Shown here: positions 9,563 through 21,419 of the stretch, in pieces
How positions within the stretch are numbered: the stretch's first letter is position 1
Layout: the number at the start of each line of letters is the position of its first letter
Assembly (NCBI GenBank): GCA_963556495.2
Contig: OY747707.1
Location: 131,501 to 195,500 of the forward strand
Length of the DNA: 64,000 nucleotides
Origin: Valencia hispanica
Lineage: Eukaryota > Chordata > Actinopteri > Cyprinodontiformes > Valenciidae
Direction: 5' to 3'
The notes under the pieces: generated by a model
What the model saw: only the letters and a program-made list of their open reading frames with translations
What the model was told of the DNA's origin: nothing
The model's database searches: none
Made by a program: the position numbers and the translations under genes

Positions 9563-12452
9563 GTTACTAAGTTACCACCAAGCTATTACTATCGAGCTAC
9601 AAGTGCTCTCCCCCTACGGGGTGCACTTGGACGGGAGGGTTGGGCGGGGAGAGGGGGGCTGAACTCAACCTAGGTGTCTAATGTCTTTTGTTTTCTGATA
9701 GCAGATCAATTGTCAGGGTGGGTATAGATCTTCTTCTGGGATGGGGCCAGGGGGACTGCCTTAGGCTCGGTGGTGCTGCAGCCATGGGCCCTGGGCTGGA
9801 AGTGCCAGGGCCTCTCTCCCTTGGTGGATCTTGGTGAACGGGGTTGCCTATTGGAGTCAGTGGGGGAGCTTGCTCCCTGGGAAGGCATTTTTTCCCCCAG
9901 TCCTTCCCTCCCGACCTCCGGACACCTCTGTCCGCTCCATTACTTTACCACTCATGGGCCTTGGGGTGTAGGCACATTACTGGGGTATGGGGATGGGTTT
10001 CTATCTCCGCAACCCCGTGGCAGCCTGGATCCCAATTATACTGTACAACTTAGACACTCTCACTTATAACATTGTCATGAGACACTAAGCTGTCCAATCA
10101 GCTTCACCTCTGGTGTCAGTGCTTACTGTTAAACTGCATATAGACACTGAGGGCTCGGGGTGAGGGATGGGGTGTATGTGAGGCTGCCTTCCCCACATCC
10201 CACCCCTCTGTTTTGAATGCACATTATAACAACACGCATCAACACCATACTTGAGCGGGAGGAGGGAGGCTAGGGCTCTTTCCACATGCCTTTTCACTGT
10301 TGGCCATCAGGGGTTGGGGTCCGGAAGGAGGAACAGGTGGTCTGGTCGGGGCCTGGGCTGGTGGGCTGCTACGCCACTGTGTGGGCTTTGGCGGTCCACT
10401 TGTCTGTATCCTAGAGTGTAGGGAGACCACCTCCTGGGTCCGGGGACTGGTTGCTCTTCTGGAGTATCGGTACCTGGACCTGGAAGTATAGAATTTGTAT
10501 GGGGAGTTTCAGGGGGTGTACAGAGTCCTTTTTTGTGTGTCTTGGTGTGCAGGTGAGAGCATATGTGTGTAAAAGGAAGGGAATGTATGACTGTCTGTGT
10601 AATCCTGTGTATCTGTCAGGTTGGGTCTTAGGGTACCTTCTCGCCTGGTGTGTCTCAGGTTCATTGGTGGGTTTGATTGTCCTTTGTTGGATGCTTGGTC
10701 TTGGTGCTCTACGGTGTGCGGCATTAAGATTCATGAGCTGGTTGAGCTCGTCTTGGTGCTGGCTGGTCTTGGCCAGGGGATGCTGTCCGTCTGCTGGGGC
10801 TATTGGTGTGATGCCCCGACATGGGGCAGGGGGGGCATTGGGATGTTGGCTGTGGGGATTGGCCCGGGGTGGCGGTGGCGGTGCATGTCGGCCATCGGCT
10901 GGCTGTGGCCCCTGCGGCCTGGCGTTGGGGTGCCCCCATCGGCCAGTCCCTGATCGGGTCCCTGCTGGGGAGTGGGGCGCCCTCGGGTCTCCGGGCCCAT
11001 GGCTGGATCCGCCCTGGTGTAGCTGGTTGCCGGCGGAGCACGTGGGCTTGTTGCTGCAGCCCCCAGGGACCCTGCATTGTAACTTCTCGATGTTTCCCTG
11101 GGGCTGTCCTCTGTTCCTCTCTTGGGGCGTGCTGTCAGCCCTGCATTGGTCTGCCTGGGCCTCCTGTGCTCTGAGGGTCCTTTGGATGTCTATGGCTCTG
11201 ATCTCCTTAGTGTCTGGGTCAATTCCTGAGAGGCGGGTGGATGGCTCCTTACACCAGCTGTTGAACACTCGTATGGAGAAACCTTATATGCACCAGTATG
11301 GTCACACACACACACATACAGGTGTGGGGATTCCGGTGTTTACAGATGCATACTTATGCTTAGCCAAGGCAAGGCAAGGCAGCTTTATTTGTATAGCACA
11401 CTTTTAACAGCAGGGTAATTCAAGTTGCTTTACATGATTTGGTGATTTAAAAAACAAAAAACAAAACAAACATACATGGAATATAACATTGCAAATTTAA
11501 AGTAAAAGAAACACACATTACACATGATAAAAATAAAGCAAGAGAAAGATCAATAAAGCAAGAGAGCAAGAACAGATTTCATACAAATGACATCAATCAT
11601 TTACTCGAAGGCAATTCTAAACAGATGGTTTTTAGTCTCGATTTAAAGCAGTTCAGAGTTTCAGCAGCTCTGCACTCTTCCAGATAAGGGGAGCATAAAG
11701 ACTGAAAGTTGCTGCTCCATGTTTAGTTCTGAGTCTAGGGATGTTTAGTAGGCTAGAGTTGGAGGACCTGAGTGGTCTTGGTGGTTGGTACCGTGACAAC
11801 AGGTCTTCATCATATTTTGGTGCTAAGCCATGTAATGATTTATAAACTAGTAGGAGTATTTAGAAGTCTATTCTCTGAGCTACAGGGAGCCAGTGAAAGG
11901 ACTTTAGAACTGGGGTGATGTGCTCTACTTTCCTGGTTCTAGTGAGGACGTGAGCAGCAGCATTCTTAGGTTACCATTACTAAATCTATTAGTAATAGGT
12001 ACCATAAGCTTTTTAATGATACTGTTGTTGTGTTTATATATTTGTGGGTTGTGGTTGTGTAGCTCTCAGTTTGTATTGTTTTATTTGTTTTGTCGTTTTC
12101 TTCCCTCTCTCTGCCGGTCTACGGGTGTGGAGGCGGACTGGGATCTTTTCTTGTGTTCTCTTGGTTCCCCTTCTTTTCTTGTATCTTCAACTTACCCTCT
12201 CCCTCTTAACTTTTTTCCTACCTCTCTTCATCTTCTTTGTTCTCCTTTATTTCCAATGTTGGTGTCCATAATGTCAGGGAAAAAAACCACAGCAATTTCA
12301 AATAAAGATCTTTTACACATATATATCAAGTGGAGTACTATAGCAAAAGCCGTAATGTTCCACTTGTGAAAGTAAATCTGTTCGGTTTCTAACAGGTACT
12401 CAGACACCAATTCTGAGCGCCACACTGCCAGAAAGGACATGTTAAAAAAATT
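9563..12452 (+). mobile_element. GC-rich retroposon without visible RT, copy A
   Basis: The unit is flanked by a 17-bp direct repeat, TAATTAGAGGGACATCT (9546-9562) and TAATTAGAGGGGCATCT (12453-12469), one mismatch apart. It ends with a short A run (GTTAAAAAAATTT). Without the LINE inserted at 11364-11964 it is about 2.28 kb. The 5' two thirds are strongly GC-rich; the 3' part (about 11970-12440) is AT-rich with an AATAAA near 12302. No reverse transcriptase, endonuclease, transposase or gag motif appears in any frame. Copy B (24884-26890) matches from about 10171 to the 3' end but lacks the first 600 bp, the 5' truncation expected of LINE-type retroposition. Long open frames inside are likely a by-product of base composition. 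Confidence 0.75.
11364..11964 (-). mobile_element. LINE-C 3' fragment inserted in the GC-rich retroposon
   Basis: A 5-bp repeat CTTAG (11359-11363 and 11965-11969) flanks the insertion. The sequence starts with AAGGCAAGGCAGCTTTATTT and GTATAGCACA, and is the reverse of the LINE-C 3' UTR and RT C-terminus seen at 31205-32130. It reads TGCTCCATGTTTAGTTCTGA and GTGCTAAGCCATGTAATGAT in common with that copy. The element is 5'-truncated and non-coding. Confidence 0.8.
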
Positions 12453-12469
12453 TAATTAGAGGGGCATCT

Positions 12470-13598
<1,129 letters not shown>

Positions 13599-13599
13599 G

Positions 13600-14770
13600 A
13601 AAACATGTCAGTATTATTGACAAGCAGGTAGATAAGAATATAAAGGGTCTAAAAGGGTCTAGGTTGTTTTTAATGTTCTCACTGGTGCCTGTACTTCTTT
13701 AAATAAATGACATTCTTTTCTGAGAGTTGGGAGATGTGTAGCTGTCTTGTCATGCTTTTCAATGCATGCCAAGATCTCCCCAGCTGGAATGTTAATGATG
13801 CTTAACTTGAGCTGCAGGCCATTAAGCATGCTGCTGCTGATGGCTGCTCTGCATGCCATGCACTCGCTCCTCCAAAAATCACATTACAGACTTGCTTAAC
13901 CTCTTATGAATTGCATTCATATTAATGCAGTAACAAATCAATCATTTAGAACCCTTTCATGAGGATATGTTTGCATAATCATGAGTTCCTCCCCAAATGC
14001 TCTACGAACTCACAGAAAATTTACCCACATTCAACCCCCACAACCTCTTTTTATCTGTTTAAACAAATGTTGTCTTTCAGCCCCCTACACATTTAATATA
14101 ATCAAAGGTTGAGGTCATGACAGCTGCAGTTGAGTAGGCCAGCTGGTTTATCTCTGCAATGTTGTTTATTCTTCCAAATCAGCTTGCATTTACTGATGAA
14201 TTCATGACTATTTGATGCCTGAGGCCAAACATTCCTGTTCTCCGCATTGCTCCAATTTGAGTTTGTGTCCTCAAGGAAAGCACCATCACTTGGAGCCCTC
14301 ACCTGGATCTACTCTTTATATCTGTAGTTTTATGAAAGTTATCTGAGCCAAGAAAGCTTTATCTATGACTCTGCATTGCTTTCAGCAGAAACACAACAGG
14401 ATTTATTTTACCTGAGGTTAAAGTCAAACGATCTTTTCCTGCTTCCACAGATCATAGCCATTGCTATTTTAAGCCTTTATGCAGTGAGCCCTTTAAGACA
14501 GGAGGATTATTCCCAAAATTATTTTCTTTGTCTACGACTCAAAGTCACATTTTTACCTTTGCAACATGGACTGTGCTCCCTTCAGGCCTGGTTTCAATGT
14601 GTGGGCCTGGAGGGCCCTGCGCACCATTCAGCTGTCCGGGCCCTCCAAGACAGAGAACAACGGCTGTGTAAATTAAATTGCAACCATCCTAATATCTCAT
14701 CCGTCCTAGCAAGGCTACAAGCACTTCCACTCTGATTTTGTATCATTGTAAAAGTTGTCAATAAAGTTTG
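13600..14770. other. Intergenic DNA, nothing recognised
   Basis: No recognised gene. A 119-codon open stretch at 14376-14735 has no family features, and its composition does not suggest an exon. No repeat family seen elsewhere in the window occurs here. Confidence 0.5.
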
Positions 14771-14804
14771 GGGTAAATCTCACTCCTCACTGACACCACG
14801 TCAC

Positions 14805-14885
14805 GTTCTGCCATAGTGGAGTGTCTAACTCTGACATCACAGGTAGCCCATGATGTCAGAGTTAGACACTCCACTATGGTAGAAC
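14805..14885. repeat. Near-perfect hairpin, 35-bp arms and 11-nt loop
   Basis: Arms 14805-14839 and 14851-14885 are complementary over 35 positions with one mismatch, which would be a G-U pair in RNA. The core is CCATAGTGGAGTGTCTAACT and its complement. It lies directly upstream of the BED-finger remnant at 14889 and may be the subterminal or foldback part of the same hAT-type element. I cannot find a matching opposite terminus. Confidence 0.85.
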
Positions 14886-14888
14886 GCA

Positions 14889-15110
14889 ATGTGGAACTTC
14901 TTTAGCACATCAAACAACAATGATAGAGTATGTGGGATGTGTAAGAAGGCTGTGAAGCTTTGCAATATCACTATAAACATCATTAAACATCTAGTAACAA
15001 ATCATAAGACAGAATATAATATGATGAGGCGATCAGGAGAGGAAAGAAAGGAGACAGATGCTGCCAGGGCAAAACAGACATCACTCTTGGAGTCCTTTGG
15101 TGTTATAGCC
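14889..15110 (+). pseudogene. BED zinc-finger fragment of a hAT-type transposase
   Basis: The reading frame starts MWNFFSTSNNNDRVCGMCKK and continues to a HLVTNH motif. This gives the Cys-x2-Cys ... His-x4-His spacing and the aromatic W/F start of BED zinc fingers, the DNA-binding domain at the N-terminus of many hAT transposases and ZBED proteins. It is followed by EERKETDAARAKQTSLLESF. After about 15110 the similarity is lost and no RNase-H-like domain or C-terminal dimerisation region follows, so it is a truncated copy. A domesticated ZBED exon is possible but unlikely given the isolation. Confidence 0.7.
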
Positions 15111-15800
15111 ATTGATTATCCAGGTACAAAGAGGGAGATTTTGGAGCTGTTGAAGATGTTCAGCACTGTCGCTGAATTCGGGAATGTTATTTACATCCAT
15201 CGTGAGGAAATCCCACAGCATGCGCTCCTTCTGCACCAGTAGTTCAGCGGTGCAACTGTTCATAGACGCACTTCAAAGTCTTCATAATTCTTCAATATCT
15301 TGGCAGCTCCCAGATAGCAAGATGCATGGAGTACGGTGTCAAGGTCTGAGATCATGCTCAGATGCTCTCATGGGAATATTTTGTGATTAATTTAGTTACC
15401 TGTAGGCTGTGAAAGAAGTTTAAAATGCCTTCATCTGTACCAAGTGGTCAGGGGTATGATTTGCACCATGTCAAAATGACAGATGACCTTCAGATGTTTC
15501 TGTCAATGTTCTAAAAAAATGGTCAAAGAGAAAATATTCAGTTTACCCGACCACTGACCTGGCTTCACCAATAATGAGCCAAGGCCACTCAGCTAAATGA
15601 CTCTGGAGCAGGGTCTGGCTCCCTTCAAGCTCTTTCACACAGGTGGATTACTTGTGGGAGTCGAACAGATTTACATCTTAAACGCAATTTGGGAGCACTG
15701 AGGACCAAAAACTTAATTGAACTTCATGGATTACTGGACTTATTTTCTTTTTCTTTCTCCTTGCTTTTTCGTGTGTGTGTTTCTGTTGGGATGATACAAA
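15111..15800. other. Unassigned sequence after the BED fragment
   Basis: A 60-codon stretch on the - strand (15081-15263) contains ELLVQKERMLWDFLTMDVNN, which looks protein-like but matches no family I can name. The remainder is AT-rich with no recognised feature. Confidence 0.4.
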
Positions 15801-17217
15801 TGTTGTGCCACAGATAGGTAGGTTTTGGCTATGAATAATTATGAATAATTGCTTAGGGCAATTATTAATCAGTTTAATAATTTTATGTAAAAATTACCAC
15901 GTTTAGGGGCACCACCTGGATTCCAGGAATATCAATAGCCAAATTGTGTCTCAGTTTATGTTTATGATTACCTGCCTGATAAGGCTGAGGTAATTAAACA
16001 ATATATGAAGGAATAAGTTCTTGGCGTACCTGAACAGCAAGTTACTACACATGTAGGTGAAATGACAACAATGGTTTTCCAAAATACAAGAGTTTATTAC
16101 AAAAAGAATTCACTTTCAGTTAACATATTTTAATCAATAAACTCAATGAAACTAGTAACACACAACTAAACTACTAAGAAAAGAATAACAATAATAAAAC
16201 TCACACTCAGAAGTAAAACAGTAAAAGTGATAAAAATGCACAGAAATAGAAACAAAAAATTGATAATGATGTCACAGTTCAGAATGAATATGTTTGCTCA
16301 AAGACCAAGGCTTGTATTGAACAGTGTTGGGAATAAGGCTAAGTTAGTTTTAAACTAATGCGATTAGTTTAAGACTAATCAGCACATTCTGGTTTGTTTT
16401 CAAACCATCAATTCACAATGCAAAGCAGAAGTGAAGAAAAACATTGTTTGGAAGAAGCAATGTTTCATTAAACCATTTGCTGAATTAGAAATCAACAACC
16501 TTTAGATAATTGATTCTATTTAATGGATCGGTCACCGCAGTGATTGATCTAATTTAATATTTAGACTTTATGTTGACGTTAACGGCAGTACCAATTATGT
16601 CGATCTAACTTTGTATTTTGACTTACCAAGAAGGCGGTCTCAAAGATGACTTAAAAGATTAGTTTTAGTGTTTAAACTATCCATTTTAAAGTCGATCTCT
16701 ATTTTGAATAGCATTAACGGTAGTCTTTATTGTTCATGAATAAAACGCCGTCAATGGCGGGCCCAAGTGGTTCCTAGAGTATGTAGCTTACAGCTAACTC
16801 ACGTGGTGCTGCTTAAAGTCGCTCTGGATCATTTATTAAACATCAAACAAAGAAAAACTGTCGGATTGAGTAACTCAGGTTGCAGGATATAAAACGACTT
16901 TCCATCGGAAACCTCAAAAATCACTGTTTAAACCTTCAGGCCGACCGGCCTGTTTGAACCCAAACAATAAATGAAATCTTACACAAAGTAACAAATCACA
17001 GTGAAATACACAACCCTTAAATCTTGTTTAAACTAACCTAATCTCGCCTCTGCCCAGACAGACCTTATTGAATGGTTAAAGTTCTCCAAGTCGCTCCGTG
17101 GATGATGGGTGAAGCTAACACAACGTTAGCCGGCAGGCTAGAAATAGCTGCGGTCGGTTAGCAGCGGTAGGCCTTATTGCTGTTGTAGCGTAGCAGCCAT
17201 GGAGCTGGAACGTCATT

Positions 17218-18830
17218 CAATTCAATTCAGTTTATTTATATAGCGCCAATTCACAACAGATGTCATCTCAAGGCACTTAACAAGAAGTCATTTCAATACA
17301 ATTATACAAACATTCCAATCAGTTAAAAAGTTTCCTATTTAAGGAATCCCAGCAGATTGCGTCAGTCATTGGCCTGAGGTTGGGCAGATTTCCAACCACA
17401 GCAATCCTTCAGCAATCCCTCAAACTGAGCAAGCATGTAGCGACAGTGGAGAGGAAAAACTCCCCTTTAACAGGAAGAAACCTCCAAAAGAACCAGGCTC
17501 AGTAGGAGCGGCCATCTGCCACGACCGTCTGGGGGTTTGAGAAGACAGAGCAGAACACAGAAGGAACAGAAGATCTGGTATAAGAGAACTTTCTATGTTA
17601 CAGAAAGTAAAAAGTTGATAACAGGACACAGTGGATGTTCAGTTACTGAGAGGATCATCCCAGTCGATGCCCCCGTCCAACAGGGCATTGCAGCCAAGCA
17701 GGATACCAGACCAGGTATATCTTCTATGGAGAGAAAAACACTGAGAGAAAACAAAGTTAACAGTCGAAATAACAGAATGTACTGTAATACAACTGGAGAG
17801 TCGTAGGAGAAAAGGAAGTAGCAGAGTGAAGAAAATTGGTAAGTCTGTCCTCCAGCAGTCTAAGCCTATAGTAGCATAACTACAGAGATAGCTCAGGATG
17901 ACCTAAGCCACTCTAACTATAAGCTTTATCAAAAAGGAAAGTTTTAAGCCTGGCCTTAAAAGTAAACAGAGTGTCTGCCTCATGGACTAAAACTGGGAGC
18001 TGGTTCCACAGGAGAGGAGCCTGATAACTAAAAGATCTGCCTCCCATTCTACTTTTAGAGATCCTAGGAACTACAAGTAAACCTGCAGTCTGAGAGCGAA
18101 GTGCTCTTTTAGGAACATATGGAAAAATTAGATCTCTGATGTATGATGGAGCTTGATTATTAAGGGCTTTGTATGTAAGAAGAAGGATCTTAAATTCTAT
18201 TCTGGATTTAACAGGGAGCCAATGAAGGGAAGCTAAAACAGGAGAAATGTGATCTCTCTTTTTAATATTCATCAGAACTCTTGCTGCAGCATTTTGGATC
18301 AACTGAAGGCTTTTAATGGCATTTTGTGGACTTCCTGATAGTAAAGAATTACAGTAGTCCAGCCTTGAGGTAACAAATGCATGGATTAGTTTCTCAGCAT
18401 CACTCCTGGACAGGATGTTTATAATTTTAGCAATATTCCGGAGGTGAAAGAAAGAAATCCTAGAAACCTGTTTAATATGGGATTTAAATGTCAAGTCTTG
18501 GTCAAAAATAACGCAGAGGTTCTTTACGTTATCACTGGGGGCCAATTTAATGCCATCCAGATGAAGTGATTGACTAATCAGTTTCTGTTTAAGAACTTCT
18601 GGTCCAAAGACAGCAACTTCTGTCTTGTCAGAATTTAAAAGCAAAAAGTTTAGGGTCATCCATGCTTTTATGTCTTCCAGACATGCCTGTAATCTACCTA
18701 ACTGACTGGGTTCATCAGGATTTATGGATAAATATAGTTGTGTATCATCGGCATAGCTGTGGAAATTTATCCCATGCTGTCTAATGATTCTACCAATTGG
18801 AAGCATATATATGGTGAAAAGAATTGGTCC
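17218..18830 (-). mobile_element. LINE-B copy inserted in solo LTR copy 1
   Basis: A 5-bp repeat TCATT (17213-17217 and 18831-18835) flanks it, and restoring the join reproduces the LTR sequence seen in copy 2 near 20565-20590. The left edge carries the CAATTCAATTCAG tail. It is 5'-truncated within the RT domain. The 3' UTR (17218-17912) includes the conserved block CTCCCCTTTAACAGGAAG at about 17460. Confidence 0.85.
17913..18806 (-). pseudogene. LINE-B ORF2 fragment, RT palm to C-terminus
   Basis: 297 open codons start at MLPIGRIIRQHG and include the catalytic box [12 protein letters not shown], the KTEVAVFGPE segment, RLDYCNSLLSG and the C-terminal WLPVKSRIEFK and LLWNQLPVLV motifs. The order and spacing are those of L2-like LINE reverse transcriptases. 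It retains the Leu codon (TTA, N-S-L-L) that is a stop in the copies at 24348 and 42886, so this frame is better preserved. The RT fingers and the endonuclease are absent by 5' truncation. Confidence 0.88.
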
Positions 18831-19249
18831 TCATTGTCCTCTCCCGCCTGCTTAAACAGCTATCAGCTCTACCCTCTTTCACTAAAAGTACCTTAGTCCA
18901 CAGCTTCCAGCACAGCGTTCATCTTACATAAGCTCCGTCGGCGGTGGATGTAACGGCTGTAGTCTGGACTCGGCTCTATGGCAACAGTAGCTGGTTAGCA
19001 GTTCGCTTCCTCACGGTAGCATCTGAAATTCAGAGAGTTTCTGTAGGGCTCAGGGCAGAACAGTGGGGTTTGTCTCAAGACACTGGGTTTGCGATTCACC
19101 TGATTGATCAAGAGTCTTGTTGTCCTTGAAGTGGGTTCCTCCCAGAGCTCGCGTCTTTTCCCTCGCCAGCGAAAGAAACATGGATCTCTCCTGGCGCTGT
19201 TTGGCTGAACGCCAGAACTGGAGAGGACGTGAAAATCTGTGGCGTTGCC

Positions 19250-19256
19250 TTATATA
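19250..19256 (-). promoter_or_regulatory. Putative LTR TATA box (copy 1)
   Basis: TATATAA on the - strand, in the same position as the TATATAA of LTR copy 2 (20164-20170). It is a plausible core promoter for leftward transcription; no expression can be inferred. Confidence 0.5.
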
Positions 19257-19333
19257 ACCTCTGGTCCTCTTCTTCTCCTGTCGGAGCAAGAATGTGGGTT
19301 AGCACCACCCAATGGCTGTGTGTCCGCAACACA

Positions 19334-19378
<45 letters not shown>

Positions 19379-19379
19379 T
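19334..19379. repeat. (AAT)n microsatellite
   Basis: About 15 AAT units starting at the right target repeat of LTR copy 1. Confidence 0.95.
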
Positions 19380-19582
19380 AGTTTAACAAGGAGAGATTAC
19401 ACAAGGAATAAGAAATATGAAAACATCTGCAAACATGATCAAAAGAGGTCTCCATGAGCCGACTGAGATGAAAAAACATGGATTTTTACTTTTACAAATA
19501 ATTAGCAATAGCAAAAGAGAGCTGCCCTAGTAAGACTTTCTCAGGGAGTCTCACAACCAAATGTGATAGAGGGGAAGAGCTT

Positions 19583-20088
19583 TCAATTAAATTTGATTCA
19601 GTTTATTTATATAACACCAATTTACAAAACATAATCTCAAAGCACTTTACAACAAAAGTAATTTCAGTGCAATCACACATGCACTCCAATTAACACTTCA
19701 GTTCATTATTCAAATCAGGTTAAACATTTTCTATTTAAGGAAACCTAGCAGATTGCATCAAGTCATTGACTTGCAGCATTCACTCCTCCTGAACAAACAT
19801 GTAGCAACAACAGACCGTTGCCTGCATTGTGTCGTTGACTACACAGCAATCCCTCATACTGACCAAGCATGTAGTGACAGTCGAGAGGAAAAACTCCCCT
19901 TTAACTAGAAGAAACCTCCAGCAGAACCAAATCTGGCTCAGTACGAGTGACCATCTGCCACGACCGACTGGGGGTTCAGAAGACAGAGCAGAGACACAGA
20001 AAGAACAGAAGAACTGATGTAAGAGAACTTTCTATGTTACAGAAAGTAAAATGTTGTTAAAAGGACGCGGAGAACGTTCAGTTACTGG
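19583..20088 (-). mobile_element. LINE-B 3' UTR fragment, left part (host of LTR copy 2)
   Basis: Begins TTGATTCAGTTTATTTATAT and carries the conserved CTCCCCTTTAACTAGAAG block near 19888. It breaks at 20088 in the segment CAGTTACTGG and resumes at 27699 with GGAACATCATCCCAGCTGAT. The same junction is uninterrupted in the copy at 17218 (CAGTTACTGAGAGGATCATC, 17640). LTR copy 2 therefore entered an existing LINE fragment. Confidence 0.85.
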
Positions 20089-20163
20089 TGTTGCGGACAC
20101 ACAGCCATTGGGTGGTGCTAACCCACATTCTAGCTCTGACAAGAGAAGAAGAGGACCAGAGGT

Positions 20164-20170
20164 TATATAA
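20164..20170 (+). promoter_or_regulatory. Putative LTR TATA box (copy 2)
   Basis: TATATAA, 75 bp inside the LTR 5' edge and followed by a GC-rich stretch, as in copy 1. It is a plausible start-site region for rightward transcription. Confidence 0.5.
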
Positions 20171-21419
20171 GGCCCCGCCGCCGGCCGCCTCACCCTCTTC
20201 AGTGGGGCTCTTGGAGCCAAACAGTGCTAGGAGGGACCCCATGTTTCCTTCGCTGGCAAGGGAAAAGACGCGAGTTCTGGGAGGAACCCACTTCAAGGAT
20301 GACAAGACTCTTGATCAATCAGGTGAATCACAAACCCAGTGTCTTGAGACAAACCACCCTGTTCTGCCCTGAGCCCTACAGAAACTCTCTGAATTTCAGA
20401 TGCTACCGTGAGGAAGCGAACTGCTAATCAGCTACTGCCGCGTCAAGACTGGAGCATTACCCCCCCGCGACAAAGCGTGTGACAATGCTATCTTGAACCT
20501 GCAGAGAAGGTACTGTGTCAGTGAAATGAGGTGCAGCTGATCGCTGTTTAGCAAGCCGGAGAGGACAAAACAACGTTCCAAGCTAATGCTGCCCACGATT
20601 CAACAGCTATAATCCTCCCACTGCTTACGGACTGCAGCTGTGGCTAGCCTGCGGGCTAACGTTGTGTTAGCTTCGCCCATCATCCACGGAGCAACCTGGA
20701 GAACTTTAACCGTTCAATAAGGTCTGTCTGGGCAGAGGCGAGATTAGGTTAGTTTAAACAAGATTTAAGGGTTGTTTATTTTCACTGTGATTTCTTCCTT
20801 TGTCTAAGATTTAATTTATTGTCTGGGTACAAACAGGCCGGTCGACTGCCATTAATGGTATTCAAAATAGAGATTGACTTTAAAACAGATGGTTTAAACA
20901 CTAAACTAATCTTTTAAGTAATTTTTGAGACCGTGTTCTTGGTAAGTCAAAATACAAAGTTAGATCGACATAATTGGTGCGGCTGTTAACGTCAACATAA
21001 AGTCTAAATATTAAATTAGATCAATCACTGCGGTGACCGATCCATTAAATAGAATCAATTATCTAAAGGTTGTTGATTTCTAATTCAGCAAATGGTTTAA
21101 TGAAACATTGCTTCTTCCAAATAATGTTTTTCTTCACTTCTGCTTTGCATTGTGAATTGGTGGTTTGAAAACAAACCAGAATGTGCTGATTAGTCTTAAA
21201 CTAATCACAATTAGTTTAAAACTAACTTAGCTTCATTCCCAACACTGTTCAATACAAGCCTTGGTCTTTGAGCAAACATATTCATTCTGAACTGTGACAT
21301 CATTATCAATTTATTGTTTATTGTTTCTATTTCTGTGCATTTTTATCACTTTTACTGTTTTACTTCTGAGTGTGAGTTTTATTATTGTTATTCTTTTCTT
21401 AGTAGTTTAGTTGTGTGTT

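Larger units (their letters stand above)
15801..19331 (-). mobile_element. Solo LTR, copy 1 (about 1.9 kb without its LINE insert)
   Basis: In element orientation it begins TGTTGCGGACACACAGCC (right edge) and ends CTATCTGTGGCACAACA (left edge), the TG...CA form of LTRs. A 4-bp target repeat CAAA lies at 15797-15800 and 19332-19335. A TATA box (19250-19256, - strand) is about 80 bp inside the 5' edge, and an AATAAA near the 3' third sits at about 16093 on the - strand. No internal retroviral or Gypsy coding region adjoins it, so it is a solo LTR. LINE-B at 17218-18830 interrupts it. The superfamily is not determinable from the LTR alone. Confidence 0.8.

Noticed and set aside
10451..11407. 318-codon frame as a membrane or secreted protein
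   Set aside because: Gly/Trp/Cys-rich composition follows from GC-rich DNA; no domain, interrupted by the LINE insertion, not kept open in copy B.
14376..14735. 119-codon frame as a gene
   Set aside because: No motif, no splice or start context, and composition unlike coding DNA.
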